Of a DNA stretch of 64,000 bases, positions 57,147-64,000 are shown in pieces. The first letter of the stretch is position 1. Every line of letters begins with the position of its first letter. This DNA comes from Agrobacterium vitis (GTDB lineage: Bacteria; Pseudomonadota; Alphaproteobacteria; Rhizobiales; Rhizobiaceae): the NCBI RefSeq assembly GCF_037039395.1, contig NZ_CP146242.1:2097001-2161000 (forward strand), written 5' to 3'. Under the pieces are notes generated by a model that was not told where the DNA came from, searched no databases, and saw only the letters and a program-made list of their open reading frames with translations. The translations under genes and the position numbers were made by a program.

Positions 57147-58388
57147 ATGTCAGCCAGTGTTTCTCCTCTTGCGCCGAAATCTTTTGCCGACATGCCCGCG
57201 CTCCGCGGCGTCTCCATGGCAACTGCCGCAGCGGGCATCAAATACAAGAACCGTACCGATGTGCTGTTGATGGTGTTTGACCGTCCAGCCAGCGTTGCGG
57301 GGGTCTTCACCCGCTCCAAATGCCCGTCCGCACCGGTGGATTTCTGCCGGAAAAACCTGGTTCATGGCGTGGCGCGCGGCGTGGTGGTCAATTCCGGCAA
57401 TGCCAATGCCTTTACCGGCACCAAAGGCCGGGCCGCGACCGAGCTGACGGCCAAGTCGGCGGCATCGGCGCTCCATTGCGCTGAACATGAAATTTATCTG
57501 GCCTCGACCGGCGTGATCGGCGAGCCGCTGGACGCGACGAAATTTGCCGGCGTGCTGGATGACATGGCCCGTGACGCCAAGGGCGATTTCTGGCTGGAAG
57601 CCGCCAAGGCGATCATGACCACGGATACCTATCCGAAGGTCGCCACCCGCAGCACTGAGATCGGCGGCGTCAAGGTGACGATCAACGGCATTGCCAAGGG
57701 TGCTGGCATGATCGCGCCTGACATGGCGACCATGTTGTCCTTTGTGGTCACAGATGCCGATATCGCGCCCGCCGCCTTGCAGGCGTTGCTGTCGGCGGGT
57801 GTCGGTCCAAGCTTTAATTCCGTGACGGTCGATAGTGACACGTCGACCTCCGATACGTTGATGCTGTTTGCGACCGGGGCTGCGGCCAGTGACGGCCAGC
57901 AGCGTGTTGAGACTGCCGACGATGCGCGTCTTGACGGGTTCCGGGCAGCGCTCAACGATCTCTTGAAGGATCTGGCCTTGCAAGTGGTGCGTGATGGCGA
58001 AGGCGCGCGCAAGATGGTGGAAGTTACCGTCAAGGGCGCCGAAAGCGACGCGGCTGCCAAGGTGATTGCCCTTTCGATTGCCAATTCACCGCTCGTGAAA
58101 ACCGCTGTTGCCGGCGAAGACGCCAATTGGGGCCGGGTGGTTATGGCTGTCGGCAAGGCCGGTGAACTGGCCGACCGTGATCGTCTGGCGATCTGGTTTG
58201 GTGATGTCCGCGTTGCTGTTAACGGTGAGCGCGACCCGGATTATTCCGAAGCGGCAGCCACAGCAGTCATGCAGGGCGAAGACATTCCGGTCACGGTCGA
58301 GCTTGGGCTTGGGACGGGGACAGCCACGGTCTGGACCTGCGATCTCACCAAGGAATATGTGGCCATCAACGGGGATTACCGGAGCTGA
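57147..58388 (+). CDS. argJ: bifunctional glutamate N-acetyltransferase/amino-acid acetyltransferase
   Basis: 413 residues from ATG 57147 ([17 protein letters not shown]). It recycles the acetyl group from N-acetylornithine to glutamate in arginine synthesis. The autocleavage site is in [13 protein letters not shown], before the Thr that becomes the nucleophile of the beta chain. [16 protein letters not shown] and [10 protein letters not shown] are conserved. The start is only 43 bases after a strong terminator, leaving little room for a promoter. It overlaps the next gene by one base. Confidence 0.96.
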   Translation: MSASVSPLAPKSFADMPALRGVSMATAAAGIKYKNRTDVLLMVFDRPASVAGVFTRSKCPSAPVDFCRKNLVHGVARGVVVNSGNANAFTGTKGRAATELTAKSAASALHCAEHEIYLASTGVIGEPLDATKFAGVLDDMARDAKGDFWLEAAKAIMTTDTYPKVATRSTEIGGVKVTINGIAKGAGMIAPDMATMLSFVVTDADIAPAALQALLSAGVGPSFNSVTVDSDTSTSDTLMLFATGAAASDGQQRVETADDARLDGFRAALNDLLKDLALQVVRDGEGARKMVEVTVKGAESDAAAKVIALSIANSPLVKTAVAGEDANWGRVVMAVGKAGELADRDRLAIWFGDVRVAVNGERDPDYSEAAATAVMQGEDIPVTVELGLGTGTATVWTCDLTKEYVAINGDYRS

Positions 58389-59191
58389 TGGCGGTGGATC
58401 AGTCACCGCACGCGGCAAACCTGCCGCAGGTTCGCAGGCTGGAAGCCGTCAGCTTTCGCGCCTGGCCCGCGGCCTCGGTTCAGTATGACGGCAGCTGGCA
58501 GGTCCGGCTGACGGGCGGGCATCCGTCGAAGCGGGTCAATTGCGTGGTGGCGCTGGACCGTTCCGATATCCGCGACATCCGCCTGCGGCTGGAAAAGGCG
58601 GAGCGCAAATTCGAATCCTATGGCCGGCCCATGGTGTTTCGTGAAACGCCGCTGGCGCCGCCGCAAGTGATCGATGTGCTGCGCGAGGATGGTTGGACCC
58701 GGTTTGACGAAAGCCTGGTCATGGCGCTCGATCTGGCGGAGCTTTGCGATCTCGATGTGATGGATCACCTACCGACCCAGGATATCGGTCGTTTCGTCGA
58801 TGCCAGTCTGGCGCTGCGCAATGAGGATGCCGCGTCGAAGCCAGCGCTTGCCGAATTGATCAGCAATATCAAACCGCCGCTTGGCCTGTTTTTGATCGAG
58901 GTGCCTGACAATGGCCCGGTGGCAGCCGCCATTTGCGTGCAAGACAATGATCTTGCCGGATTGTTGCAGCTTGCCGTGGGGGAAGCCCATCGTGGCAAGG
59001 GCACCGGTCTTGAACTGACCTATGCGGCCTTGCGCTGGGCGCGGATAAGGGGCGCGAAGAGCGCCTGGCTTCAGGTGCAGGCCGATAACCGTCCGGCTCT
59101 CTCGCTCTATCAAAAGCTCGGCTTCAAGGAAGCCTATCGCTATTGCTACTGGCGTCACGAGGCCGCTGCCAAGGCAGAGGGCGAAGAATGA
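58388..59191 (+). CDS. GNAT family N-acetyltransferase
   Basis: 267 residues, starting within the argJ stop (TGATG). The C-terminal GNAT domain has LLQLAVGEAHRGKGTGLELTYAAL (acetyl-CoA loop) and DNRPALSLYQKLGFKEAYRYCYW. The N-terminal half resembles a second, degenerate GNAT fold. The acceptor is unknown. Tight coupling to argJ and mutT indicates an operon argJ-GNAT-mutT that is common in Rhizobiales. Confidence 0.88.
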   Translation: MAVDQSPHAANLPQVRRLEAVSFRAWPAASVQYDGSWQVRLTGGHPSKRVNCVVALDRSDIRDIRLRLEKAERKFESYGRPMVFRETPLAPPQVIDVLREDGWTRFDESLVMALDLAELCDLDVMDHLPTQDIGRFVDASLALRNEDAASKPALAELISNIKPPLGLFLIEVPDNGPVAAAICVQDNDLAGLLQLAVGEAHRGKGTGLELTYAALRWARIRGAKSAWLQVQADNRPALSLYQKLGFKEAYRYCYWRHEAAAKAEGEE

Positions 59192-59595
59192 CAGCGCGGC
59201 CCATTCTGCTGGTTGCCGCCTGCGCTCTGCTGGACAGCGACGGGCGCATTCTGCTGGCGCAAAGGCCGGAAGGAAAATCGCTGGCTGGGCTCTGGGAATT
59301 TCCTGGCGGTAAGGTGGAAACCGGCGAAACACCAGAGGAAACCCTGGTTCGCGAGCTGGAGGAAGAGCTTGGCATTGCCACGAAAATCCCTTGTCTCGCG
59401 CCGCTGACCTTTGCCAGCCACACCTATGAAACATTCCACCTGCTGATGCCGCTCTATGTCTGCCGTCGCTATGAGGGCATGCCGCAGGGGCGGGAAGGCC
59501 AGGCAATCAAATGGGTCAAGCCCCGCGATCTGCGGTCCTATCCGATGCCGCCAGCCGATGAGCCGTTGATCCCGTTCCTGTTGGATTTGCTATAG
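59188..59595 (+). CDS. mutT: 8-oxo-dGTP diphosphatase MutT
   Basis: 135 residues from ATG 59188, overlapping the previous stop as ATGA. The Nudix box is GGKVETGETPEETLVRELEE(E), fully matching GX5EX7REUXEEXGU. LWEFPGG and a hydrophobic N-terminal strand with LLAQRPEGKSLAGL are typical. It removes oxidised nucleotides from the pool, preventing transversions. Confidence 0.93.
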   Translation: MTARPILLVAACALLDSDGRILLAQRPEGKSLAGLWEFPGGKVETGETPEETLVRELEEELGIATKIPCLAPLTFASHTYETFHLLMPLYVCRRYEGMPQGREGQAIKWVKPRDLRSYPMPPADEPLIPFLLDLL

Positions 59596-59612
59596 AGTTT
59601 GCCTTTAGAGCG

Positions 59613-59658
59613 TGTCAGGGACAACCGGAATCCGATTCCAATTTAGGGAATTATGCAG
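59613..59658. repeat. hybrid intergenic repeat (half-copies of two families)
   Basis: The left half TTAGAGCGTGTCAGG matches the TTAGAG/TGTCAGG palindrome family. The middle AACCGGAATCCGATTCC is the common core. The right end GGAATTATGCAGCAGG matches half of the CTGCATAATT family. The fused arrangement suggests a mosaic or decayed element. Confidence 0.6.
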
Positions 59659-59738
59659 CAGGTTTGTGCTGTGGACCGGTGTGAAATGCCGGGATAAGCC
59701 CGCGAGATGGGTCATTGCTCACCGGTTTTTATCGGCGA

Positions 59739-59753
59739 TTAATAGAAAGTTAA
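59739..59753. promoter_or_regulatory. candidate CtrA binding site
   Basis: TTAA-TAGAAAG-TTAA matches the full TTAA-N7-TTAA CtrA consensus of alphaproteobacteria. The next gene on the plus strand starts 350 bases away, and the Flp pilin 800 bases away. Confidence 0.45.
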
Positions 59754-60105
59754 TCCTCAAACCGGCATTATTCCCCCATCATGCACAGGCGCTTCGTGCA
59801 TCGTCTTATGTGCGTTGGGCGTCGGACGGCATGATCGCATGGGGCGCGGTTTCGTTCGATAAAAAATAACGCAGTGATCTCAGGGCTTTACGGTTCTATC
59901 GTGCAGGATTTTGCCTGCTGCGGTGTGTTTGATGTCGAGACCCTCTTGGGCGCGATATCAAGAATCGAATCGGGTCATGGGGTTTGCAACAGGGGTTTTG
60001 CATCGTCAGTGATGCAAAGTTCCTGATCTTTCTGGTCGATTGTGGGGCAATCGTCCGGCGGGCCATGGTCCGGAAGGTAGCCCTTTGGATTTTGTGAGGT
60101 TGGCG

Positions 60106-60426
60106 ATGACGCAGAAGGATTTCGGAAAGGGCGGACGGCAGTCGCGACGTGCGACTTCCAGGTCCGGCAGAGTTGGCGTTGTCAATCTCGCCTTGCTGTT
60201 TGCCGTCACGGCTGTAGCGGTCTCGTTGGTTCTGACGCCGATGCTTGCAGACAAGACCACGTCCGGCCAGTTGGCCGCGCGACCGTCTGATGTTGACCGG
60301 ATGAGCACGGGCTCCATTCCCGGCGAGCGCGACGCCGGAAAGCGCTATACCATCCGGCGCAGCATCTTGCAGGAGACGCCCGGTTCCGTCTGTATCGTCA
60401 ATCCCGGCAATGGGGATGCCTGCTGA
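60106..60426 (+). CDS. hypothetical protein with one membrane helix (106 aa)
   Basis: 106 residues from ATG 60106, with GAGG seven bases upstream. A basic N terminus (KGGRQSRRATSRSGR) precedes one helix (VVNLALLFAVTAVAVSLVLTP). The outer part is polar and ends CIVNPGNGDAC, with two cysteines. The orientation Arg-rich then helix suggests inside-to-outside topology. No family recognised. It precedes the Flp pilin gene by 130 bases. Confidence 0.65.
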   Translation: MTQKDFGKGGRQSRRATSRSGRVGVVNLALLFAVTAVAVSLVLTPMLADKTTSGQLAARPSDVDRMSTGSIPGERDAGKRYTIRRSILQETPGSVCIVNPGNGDAC

Positions 60427-60556
60427 TAACCCTTGATGGTATGGGCTAGGCGGTCAATCCTCGAAATATTTGAAAACAAAGAGGCCTAGTGTTTTGCTAT
60501 GGCAAAACGCTCGCTTCGATCACTCATGCGAGGGCGCATGGGTTTGGGCTAGGGGT

Positions 60557-60745
60557 ATGATGGGGCTTTTACACCGGTTTTCCGGCTTGCCGGCGTTTTT
60601 TCGCCAAACATCGGGTGCAACAGCGATCGAGTATAGCCTGATCGCTGGGGTGATCGCGGTGACGCTTTATCTGGCGCTTGGCGTTTATTACGACGCGCTG
60701 GACAGGCTGTTTGATTCCATCATTGCCGCCATACCGCAAGCCTGA
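60557..60745 (+). CDS. Flp family type IVb pilin
   Basis: 62 residues from ATG 60557 (ATG 60560 is equally possible; AGGGG precedes both closely). The leader MMGLLHRFSGLPAFFRQTSG is followed by the prepilin cleavage region G/ATAIEYSLIAGVIAV, including the conserved Glu-Tyr pair. The hydrophobic stem and a short C-terminal tail match Flp/PilA pilins. A TadV-type peptidase and the cpa/tad genes are not in this window, so it is an orphan pilin copy. A 9-bp hairpin overlaps its stop. Confidence 0.85.
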   Translation: MMGLLHRFSGLPAFFRQTSGATAIEYSLIAGVIAVTLYLALGVYYDALDRLFDSIIAAIPQA

Positions 60746-60766
60746 CCAGCGGCGCTTTCAGGCTTG
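60737..60766. terminator. hairpin at the pilin 3' end
   Basis: CAAGCCTGA (60737-60745) pairs with TCAGGCTTG (60758-60766). It contains the pilin stop and lies in the convergent interval with the methyltransferase gene. There is no T-run on the plus strand. Confidence 0.4.
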
Positions 60767-60787
60767 CGAAAAAGACTTGATGATCCT

Positions 60788-61657
60788 TTACGGTTTGCCG
60801 CCCAGTGCGTCGGCGAGGCGAATTTTCGCAGATCCTGGCTTGAGCGGTTTGGGCTGGCTTTCATGCGGGGCCCAGCCTGACATGTAGATGATCGAGAAAC
60901 TGGCGCGAATGCGACCATCGGCATCGCTATAGCGTTCGGCATACAGTTCGGCGGCGCGCAGGAAAAACTGCCGCGTCAGCGGTTTGCGGCTGCGGGCGGC
61001 CAGCGGATTGGCCATGCCCATGGCTTTGAGATCGCGCATCAGCGCCAGAATTCCATCATATCGCACCGTATAGGTCTCGACATCGACAACCGGAAGGGCA
61101 AAGCCGGCCCGCTGTAACAATGCGCCCATGTCGCGCACATCGGCAAAGGGCATGACGCGGGGGCTTGCTCCACCGCTGATTTCGATCTCTGTCGTCAACA
61201 GCACATCGCGCAATTCGCCAAGCGTTCCGGCGCCGGGTAGCGCTGCCAGCAACAGACCGTCAGGCTGGAGCGTCCGGCGCATTTGGATCAGCAGGCCCGG
61301 CATGTCATTGGCCAGATGCAGGGCAAGTGGCGACAGCAGAAGATTGGCGCTTTGCTCGCCAAGTGGGAGATGCTCGATAGGGCCGGGGATCAGCGTTTCC
61401 CCCTGTCGGGCGAAGCGGCTGCCGGTTTCCACTCGCTGCAATTGGTCGATCCGTCCTGTTTCCAGACAGGCCCTCCCGACCCTGCCATCCATTCCATGCA
61501 ATTCGACTGCGGTTTCAAACCGTCGCTCCACCACGGCCAGCCGCTCGGTCAGTTCTTGCGCGACGATATCCAGCAGGAAGCCCGCTCCGGCATCATCCGC
61601 GCCGAAGGCACGCTCGCGGTTGCGGACGACGAGATCAGGATCGAATAGCGGCTCCAT
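60788..61657 (-). CDS. NDUFAF5-like SAM-dependent methyltransferase
   Basis: 289 residues. The opening MEPLFDPDLVVRNRERAF and the segments LPLGEQSANLLLSPLALHLANDMPGLLIQMRRTLQPDGLLLAALPGAGTLGELR (in pieces) and SRKPLTRQFFLRAAELYAERY are typical of alphaproteobacterial relatives of the mitochondrial complex I assembly factor NDUFAF5 and of BioC. It lacks a clean motif I (VELHGMDGRVG only), so catalysis is uncertain. Divergent from comF. Confidence 0.85.
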   Translation of the reverse strand: MEPLFDPDLVVRNRERAFGADDAGAGFLLDIVAQELTERLAVVERRFETAVELHGMDGRVGRACLETGRIDQLQRVETGSRFARQGETLIPGPIEHLPLGEQSANLLLSPLALHLANDMPGLLIQMRRTLQPDGLLLAALPGAGTLGELRDVLLTTEIEISGGASPRVMPFADVRDMGALLQRAGFALPVVDVETYTVRYDGILALMRDLKAMGMANPLAARSRKPLTRQFFLRAAELYAERYSDADGRIRASFSIIYMSGWAPHESQPKPLKPGSAKIRLADALGGKP

Positions 61658-61698
61658 GGGAACCTCCCGTTGTTGTTCTTCGAGAAACCAAGTGCCTA

Positions 61699-61745
61699 CT
61701 GCATAATTGCGGCAATCGAAATCGATTTGCGGAGAAAATTACGCA
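61699..61745. repeat. palindromic intergenic repeat, CTGCATAATT family, copy 3 (diverged)
   Basis: CTGCATAATT (61699-61708) pairs with AATTACGCA (to 61745), with one mismatch. The inside GCAATCGA-AATCGATTTGC is also self-complementary. Located between the methyltransferase and comF genes. Confidence 0.65.
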
Positions 61746-61943
61746 ATGGGGATCATACAGTCGCGTGTTTACCCCAGGAAGACGGGTTCTGGACGGGTCT
61801 GTGCTGAGCATGCTTTCAAGCGGCTTGAATTCTCTTGCGATTCGGATGCAATATGTATTTTCTTCTCCTTTATGGTGTGTTCATCCGGCTTGGATGAGAT
61901 CGATTAGGGTATACCGCCGGGGATGCGGGCCAAAGGAGGCGGC

Positions 61944-62735
61944 ATGGCACATATCCGGCAGGCCAGGGACGGAATGGTGGCTCTGGCGCATCGCGGTTTC
62001 CAGGCTACGCAAACGCTTGGCCGGTCGCTGCGCGATCTGGTCTATCCCCCTGGCTGCGCCACTTGCGGTCTGCCGGTTGCCAAGGCTGGCAGCCTGTGTT
62101 CCGATTGCTGGTGCTCGGTGCGGTTCATCGAGCGACCCTATTGTGAAATTCTTGGTCTGCCTTTCGGTTTCGATCCAGGCCAGGGCATGGTCTGCGCCGA
62201 GGCGATTGCCAATCCTCCGGTTTTCGACCGGCTGCGGGCGGCGGCTGTGCATGATGGTGCGGCGCGTGATCTGGTCCATCGGCTGAAATACGGTGACAGG
62301 ACCGATCTGGCGCCGATGATGGCCCATTGGATGATACGGGCCGGTGGGCAGGAACTGCTCCGGGCCGATGCAATCCTGCCGGTGCCGCTGCATCGCTGGC
62401 GGTTGTTTTCACGGCAATATAACCAATCGGCGGAACTGGGCCGGGCCTTGGCCGGGCTTTCGAACAAGCCCTTCCTACCGGGAGTTTTGACGAGGGTGAA
62501 ACGGACGCAAAAGCAGGTCGGGCTGACGGAGAAGGCCCGGGCAGACAATGTTCGTGGGGCTTTCAAGGTGGCGGAAAACCGCCGCGATCAGGTGTTTGGC
62601 CGTCATCTGGTGCTGGTCGACGATGTCTATACGACCGGGGCAACGGTCAGTGCCGCCACCCGCGCTCTGAAGCGGGCAGGGGCAGTGGAGGTCACGGTCT
62701 TGACCTTTGCAATGGCACTTGTAACACCTATATGA
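61944..62735 (+). CDS. comF: ComF family phosphoribosyltransferase-like protein
   Basis: 263 residues from ATG 61944, preceded by AGGAGG. An N-terminal zinc finger (CATCGLPVAKAGSLCSDCW) leads to a type I phosphoribosyltransferase domain with VLVDDVYTTGATVSA, the PRPP loop, and ILPVPLHRWRLFSRQYNQS. ComF proteins support DNA uptake in competent bacteria; in non-competent species the role is unclear. It is followed by grxC after 47 bases. Confidence 0.93.
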   Translation: MAHIRQARDGMVALAHRGFQATQTLGRSLRDLVYPPGCATCGLPVAKAGSLCSDCWCSVRFIERPYCEILGLPFGFDPGQGMVCAEAIANPPVFDRLRAAAVHDGAARDLVHRLKYGDRTDLAPMMAHWMIRAGGQELLRADAILPVPLHRWRLFSRQYNQSAELGRALAGLSNKPFLPGVLTRVKRTQKQVGLTEKARADNVRGAFKVAENRRDQVFGRHLVLVDDVYTTGATVSAATRALKRAGAVEVTVLTFAMALVTPI

Positions 62736-62782
62736 GATTGCAATAGCAATATGACATTATCATCAATCAACCGGAGACGAGC

Positions 62783-63037
62783 ATGGCGTCGGTGATCATC
62801 TACACGCGGCAATATTGTGAATATTGCGCCCGTGCCAAAGCGCTTCTGACCACCAAGGGCGTGGCCTTTACCGAGATCGATGCGACTGGTAATGCGGTGC
62901 TGCGCCAGGAAATGGTCGATAAATCCGGTCGTAACACCTTTCCGCAGATCTTCATCGACGGCACCCATGTTGGTGGCTGCGATGATCTGCATGCGCTGGA
63001 ACGGGCCGGAAAACTCGATCCGATGCTGGCGGCCTGA
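62783..63037 (+). CDS. grxC: glutaredoxin 3
   Basis: 84 residues. It reduces disulfides using glutathione. The active site is YTRQYCEYCARAKALL, so the dithiol motif is CEYC where E. coli Grx3 has CPYC. TFPQIFIDGTHVGGCDDLHAL carries the cis-Pro loop and glutathione-binding GG. It is tightly followed by the nitrilase gene (9 bases). Confidence 0.94.
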   Translation: MASVIIYTRQYCEYCARAKALLTTKGVAFTEIDATGNAVLRQEMVDKSGRNTFPQIFIDGTHVGGCDDLHALERAGKLDPMLAA

Positions 63038-63046
63038 GGACATATC

Positions 63047-63904
63047 ATGACCATTTTGGTTGCAGCCCTGCAAATGTGCTCAGGCACCGATATTGAGAAG
63101 AATGCAGCCACCATGGCGCGTCTGGTGCGCGAGGCGGCAGCAGCAGGGGCGATCTATGTCCAGACCCCGGAAATGACCGGGGCCTTGCAGCGTAACCGTG
63201 AAGCTTTACGGGCCATGCTGCGTGATGACGAAAATGACCTGATTGCCGTGACGGCGGCTGAACTGGCTGCGGAACTGAAGATCCATGTTCATGTCGGTTC
63301 GACAGCGATTGCCCGTGCCGACGGCATGATCGCCAATCGCGGCCTGTTGTTCGGGCCGAATGGTCGCCGGATCTGCACCTATGACAAGATCCATATGTTT
63401 GACGTGGATCTGGACAATGGTGAAAGCTGGCGGGAAAGCGCTGCCTATGCGCCTGGCAAGAACGCTTGCGTTGCAGATCTGTCCTTCGCCAAACTCGGCT
63501 TTGCGATTTGCTACGATGTGCGGTTTCCCTCGCTGTTTCGCACCGAAGCCATGGCGGGCGCCGACATTCTGACGGTGCCGGCGGCCTTCACCCGGCAGAC
63601 CGGCGAGGCGCATTGGCATATCCTGCTCAGGGCGCGGGCCATCGAGAATGGCGCTTTCGTGATCGCCGCCGCCCAGGGCGGCACCCACGAGGACGGACGC
63701 GAAACCTACGGGCATTCGCTGATCATCGATCCCTGGGGGAAAATTCTGGCTGAAGGCCCGGAAGCGGGCGAGGCCGTGGTGATGGCTAAGATCGATCTCG
63801 AGTCCGTCAAGGCGGCACGGATGAAGATCCCCAACCTCAAGAACGGTCGCGATTTCAATCTCGACATGGTTCCAACGCTCGCCAAGGGAGGGCAGACGGT
63901 TTGA
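63047..63904 (+). CDS. carbon-nitrogen hydrolase (nitrilase superfamily)
   Basis: 285 residues. The catalytic triad is visible: Glu in QTPEMTGALQ, Lys in YDKIHMFDVDLD and Cys in GFAICYDVRFPSLFR. The layout matches the Nit2/omega-amidase-like or deaminated glutathione amidase branch; the neighbour grxC would fit glutathione-related work, but that is inference. Length is normal. Its stop overlaps the TTG start of the next gene. Confidence 0.92.
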   Translation: MTILVAALQMCSGTDIEKNAATMARLVREAAAAGAIYVQTPEMTGALQRNREALRAMLRDDENDLIAVTAAELAAELKIHVHVGSTAIARADGMIANRGLLFGPNGRRICTYDKIHMFDVDLDNGESWRESAAYAPGKNACVADLSFAKLGFAICYDVRFPSLFRTEAMAGADILTVPAAFTRQTGEAHWHILLRARAIENGAFVIAAAQGGTHEDGRETYGHSLIIDPWGKILAEGPEAGEAVVMAKIDLESVKAARMKIPNLKNGRDFNLDMVPTLAKGGQTV

Positions 63905-64000
63905 TCCGCTATTCCCTCATCTGCGATCAGGCCCATGAATTCGAGGGCTGGTTTGCGCAAAGCGACGATTTCGACCGCCAGAAAGCCAGCGGCTTTTTGA
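63901..64000 (+). CDS. DUF1178 family protein, 5' part only
   Basis: 33 codons are visible from a TTG start at 63901 overlapping the nitrilase stop. The N terminus MIRYSLICDQAHEFEGWF with QSDDFDRQKASGFL matches the DUF1178 opening, in which Cys and His belong to a zinc-ribbon-like site. The gene continues beyond the window. Function unknown. Confidence 0.8.
   Translation, partial: MIRYSLICDQAHEFEGWFAQSDDFDRQKASGFL

Larger units (their letters stand above)
59596..60105. other. 510-base intergenic region after mutT
   Basis: It holds a hybrid repeat (59613-59658), a complete CtrA box (59739-59753), and a hairpin TTTGCATC-GTCAGT-GATGCAAA (59997-60018). Frames across it have poor coding character. 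A small RNA gene is possible but not shown. Confidence 0.6.

Overview
This is an ordinary, gene-dense stretch of an alphaproteobacterial chromosome, most likely from the Rhizobiaceae (Agrobacterium/Allorhizobium/Rhizobium group). The evidence is the aerobic cobaltochelatase pair CobS/CobT, a CpdR response regulator, rhizobial gene neighbourhoods (aroKB beside xerD, ftsEX beside hpt and cpdR, secA beside argJ), an NWEEF-tailed chemoreceptor and rhizobial-type palindromic intergenic repeats. About 66 protein genes and one tRNA gene are supported. I saw no CRISPR array, prophage, insertion sequence, toxin or restriction module, or secretion island.

Layout. 1-4.1 kb (minus): a lipoprotein L,D-transpeptidase (cut by the window edge), accA, xerD and a 50-residue membrane protein. 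4.4-11.2 kb: aroK-aroB, bolA (minus), a zinc-finger J-domain protein, cobS-cobT and a phytase-like esterase. 11.2-16.1 kb: a YhhQ-type transporter, rpmB, a DUF3108 protein, a DMT exporter, cytochrome b561, a DUF985 cupin and gloB. 16.2-20.9 kb: a methyltransferase, hisC-tyrC, a DUF2125 protein and ChaC. 20.9-24.4 kb (minus): an envelope group ftsE-ftsX-ydcF-plsC. 24.6-29.5 kb: a DUF3426-like protein, hpt, cpdR and a large TIGR02302 protein. 29.6-35 kb: lysA-lptM-argH (minus), tlpA, a GST and a 3-hydroxyacyl-CoA dehydrogenase. 35.3-41 kb: a chemoreceptor, etfBA, a cobalamin adenosyltransferase and a HIG1-like protein. 41-50.3 kb: an SDR, BrkB, GluQRS, AlkA, HNH, DsbB, YqaA, tRNA-Leu(CAA), a diguanylate cyclase, a small lipoprotein and an acyl-CoA synthetase. 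50.3-56 kb (minus): a CelD-type acetyltransferase, a frameshifted polysaccharide flippase and secA. 56-64 kb: a parvulin foldase, argJ, GNAT, mutT, a 106-residue unknown, a Flp pilin, an NDUFAF5-like methyltransferase, comF, grxC, a nitrilase and the start of a DUF1178 gene.

Themes. Aromatic amino acid synthesis (aroK, aroB, hisC, tyrC) and arginine/lysine synthesis (argH, argJ, lysA) recur. Two separate loci serve cobalamin: chelation by CobST and adenosylation by a PduO-type enzyme. Envelope biogenesis appears repeatedly: FtsEX, PlsC, LptM, SecA, a parvulin and the L,D-transpeptidase.

The most notable observations are the broken flippase gene, several families of palindromic intergenic repeats, a full CtrA box in a long gap upstream of an orphan Flp pilin, and a LiuR-like palindrome between the adenosyltransferase and etfB. 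I did not find a convincing new multi-gene system.
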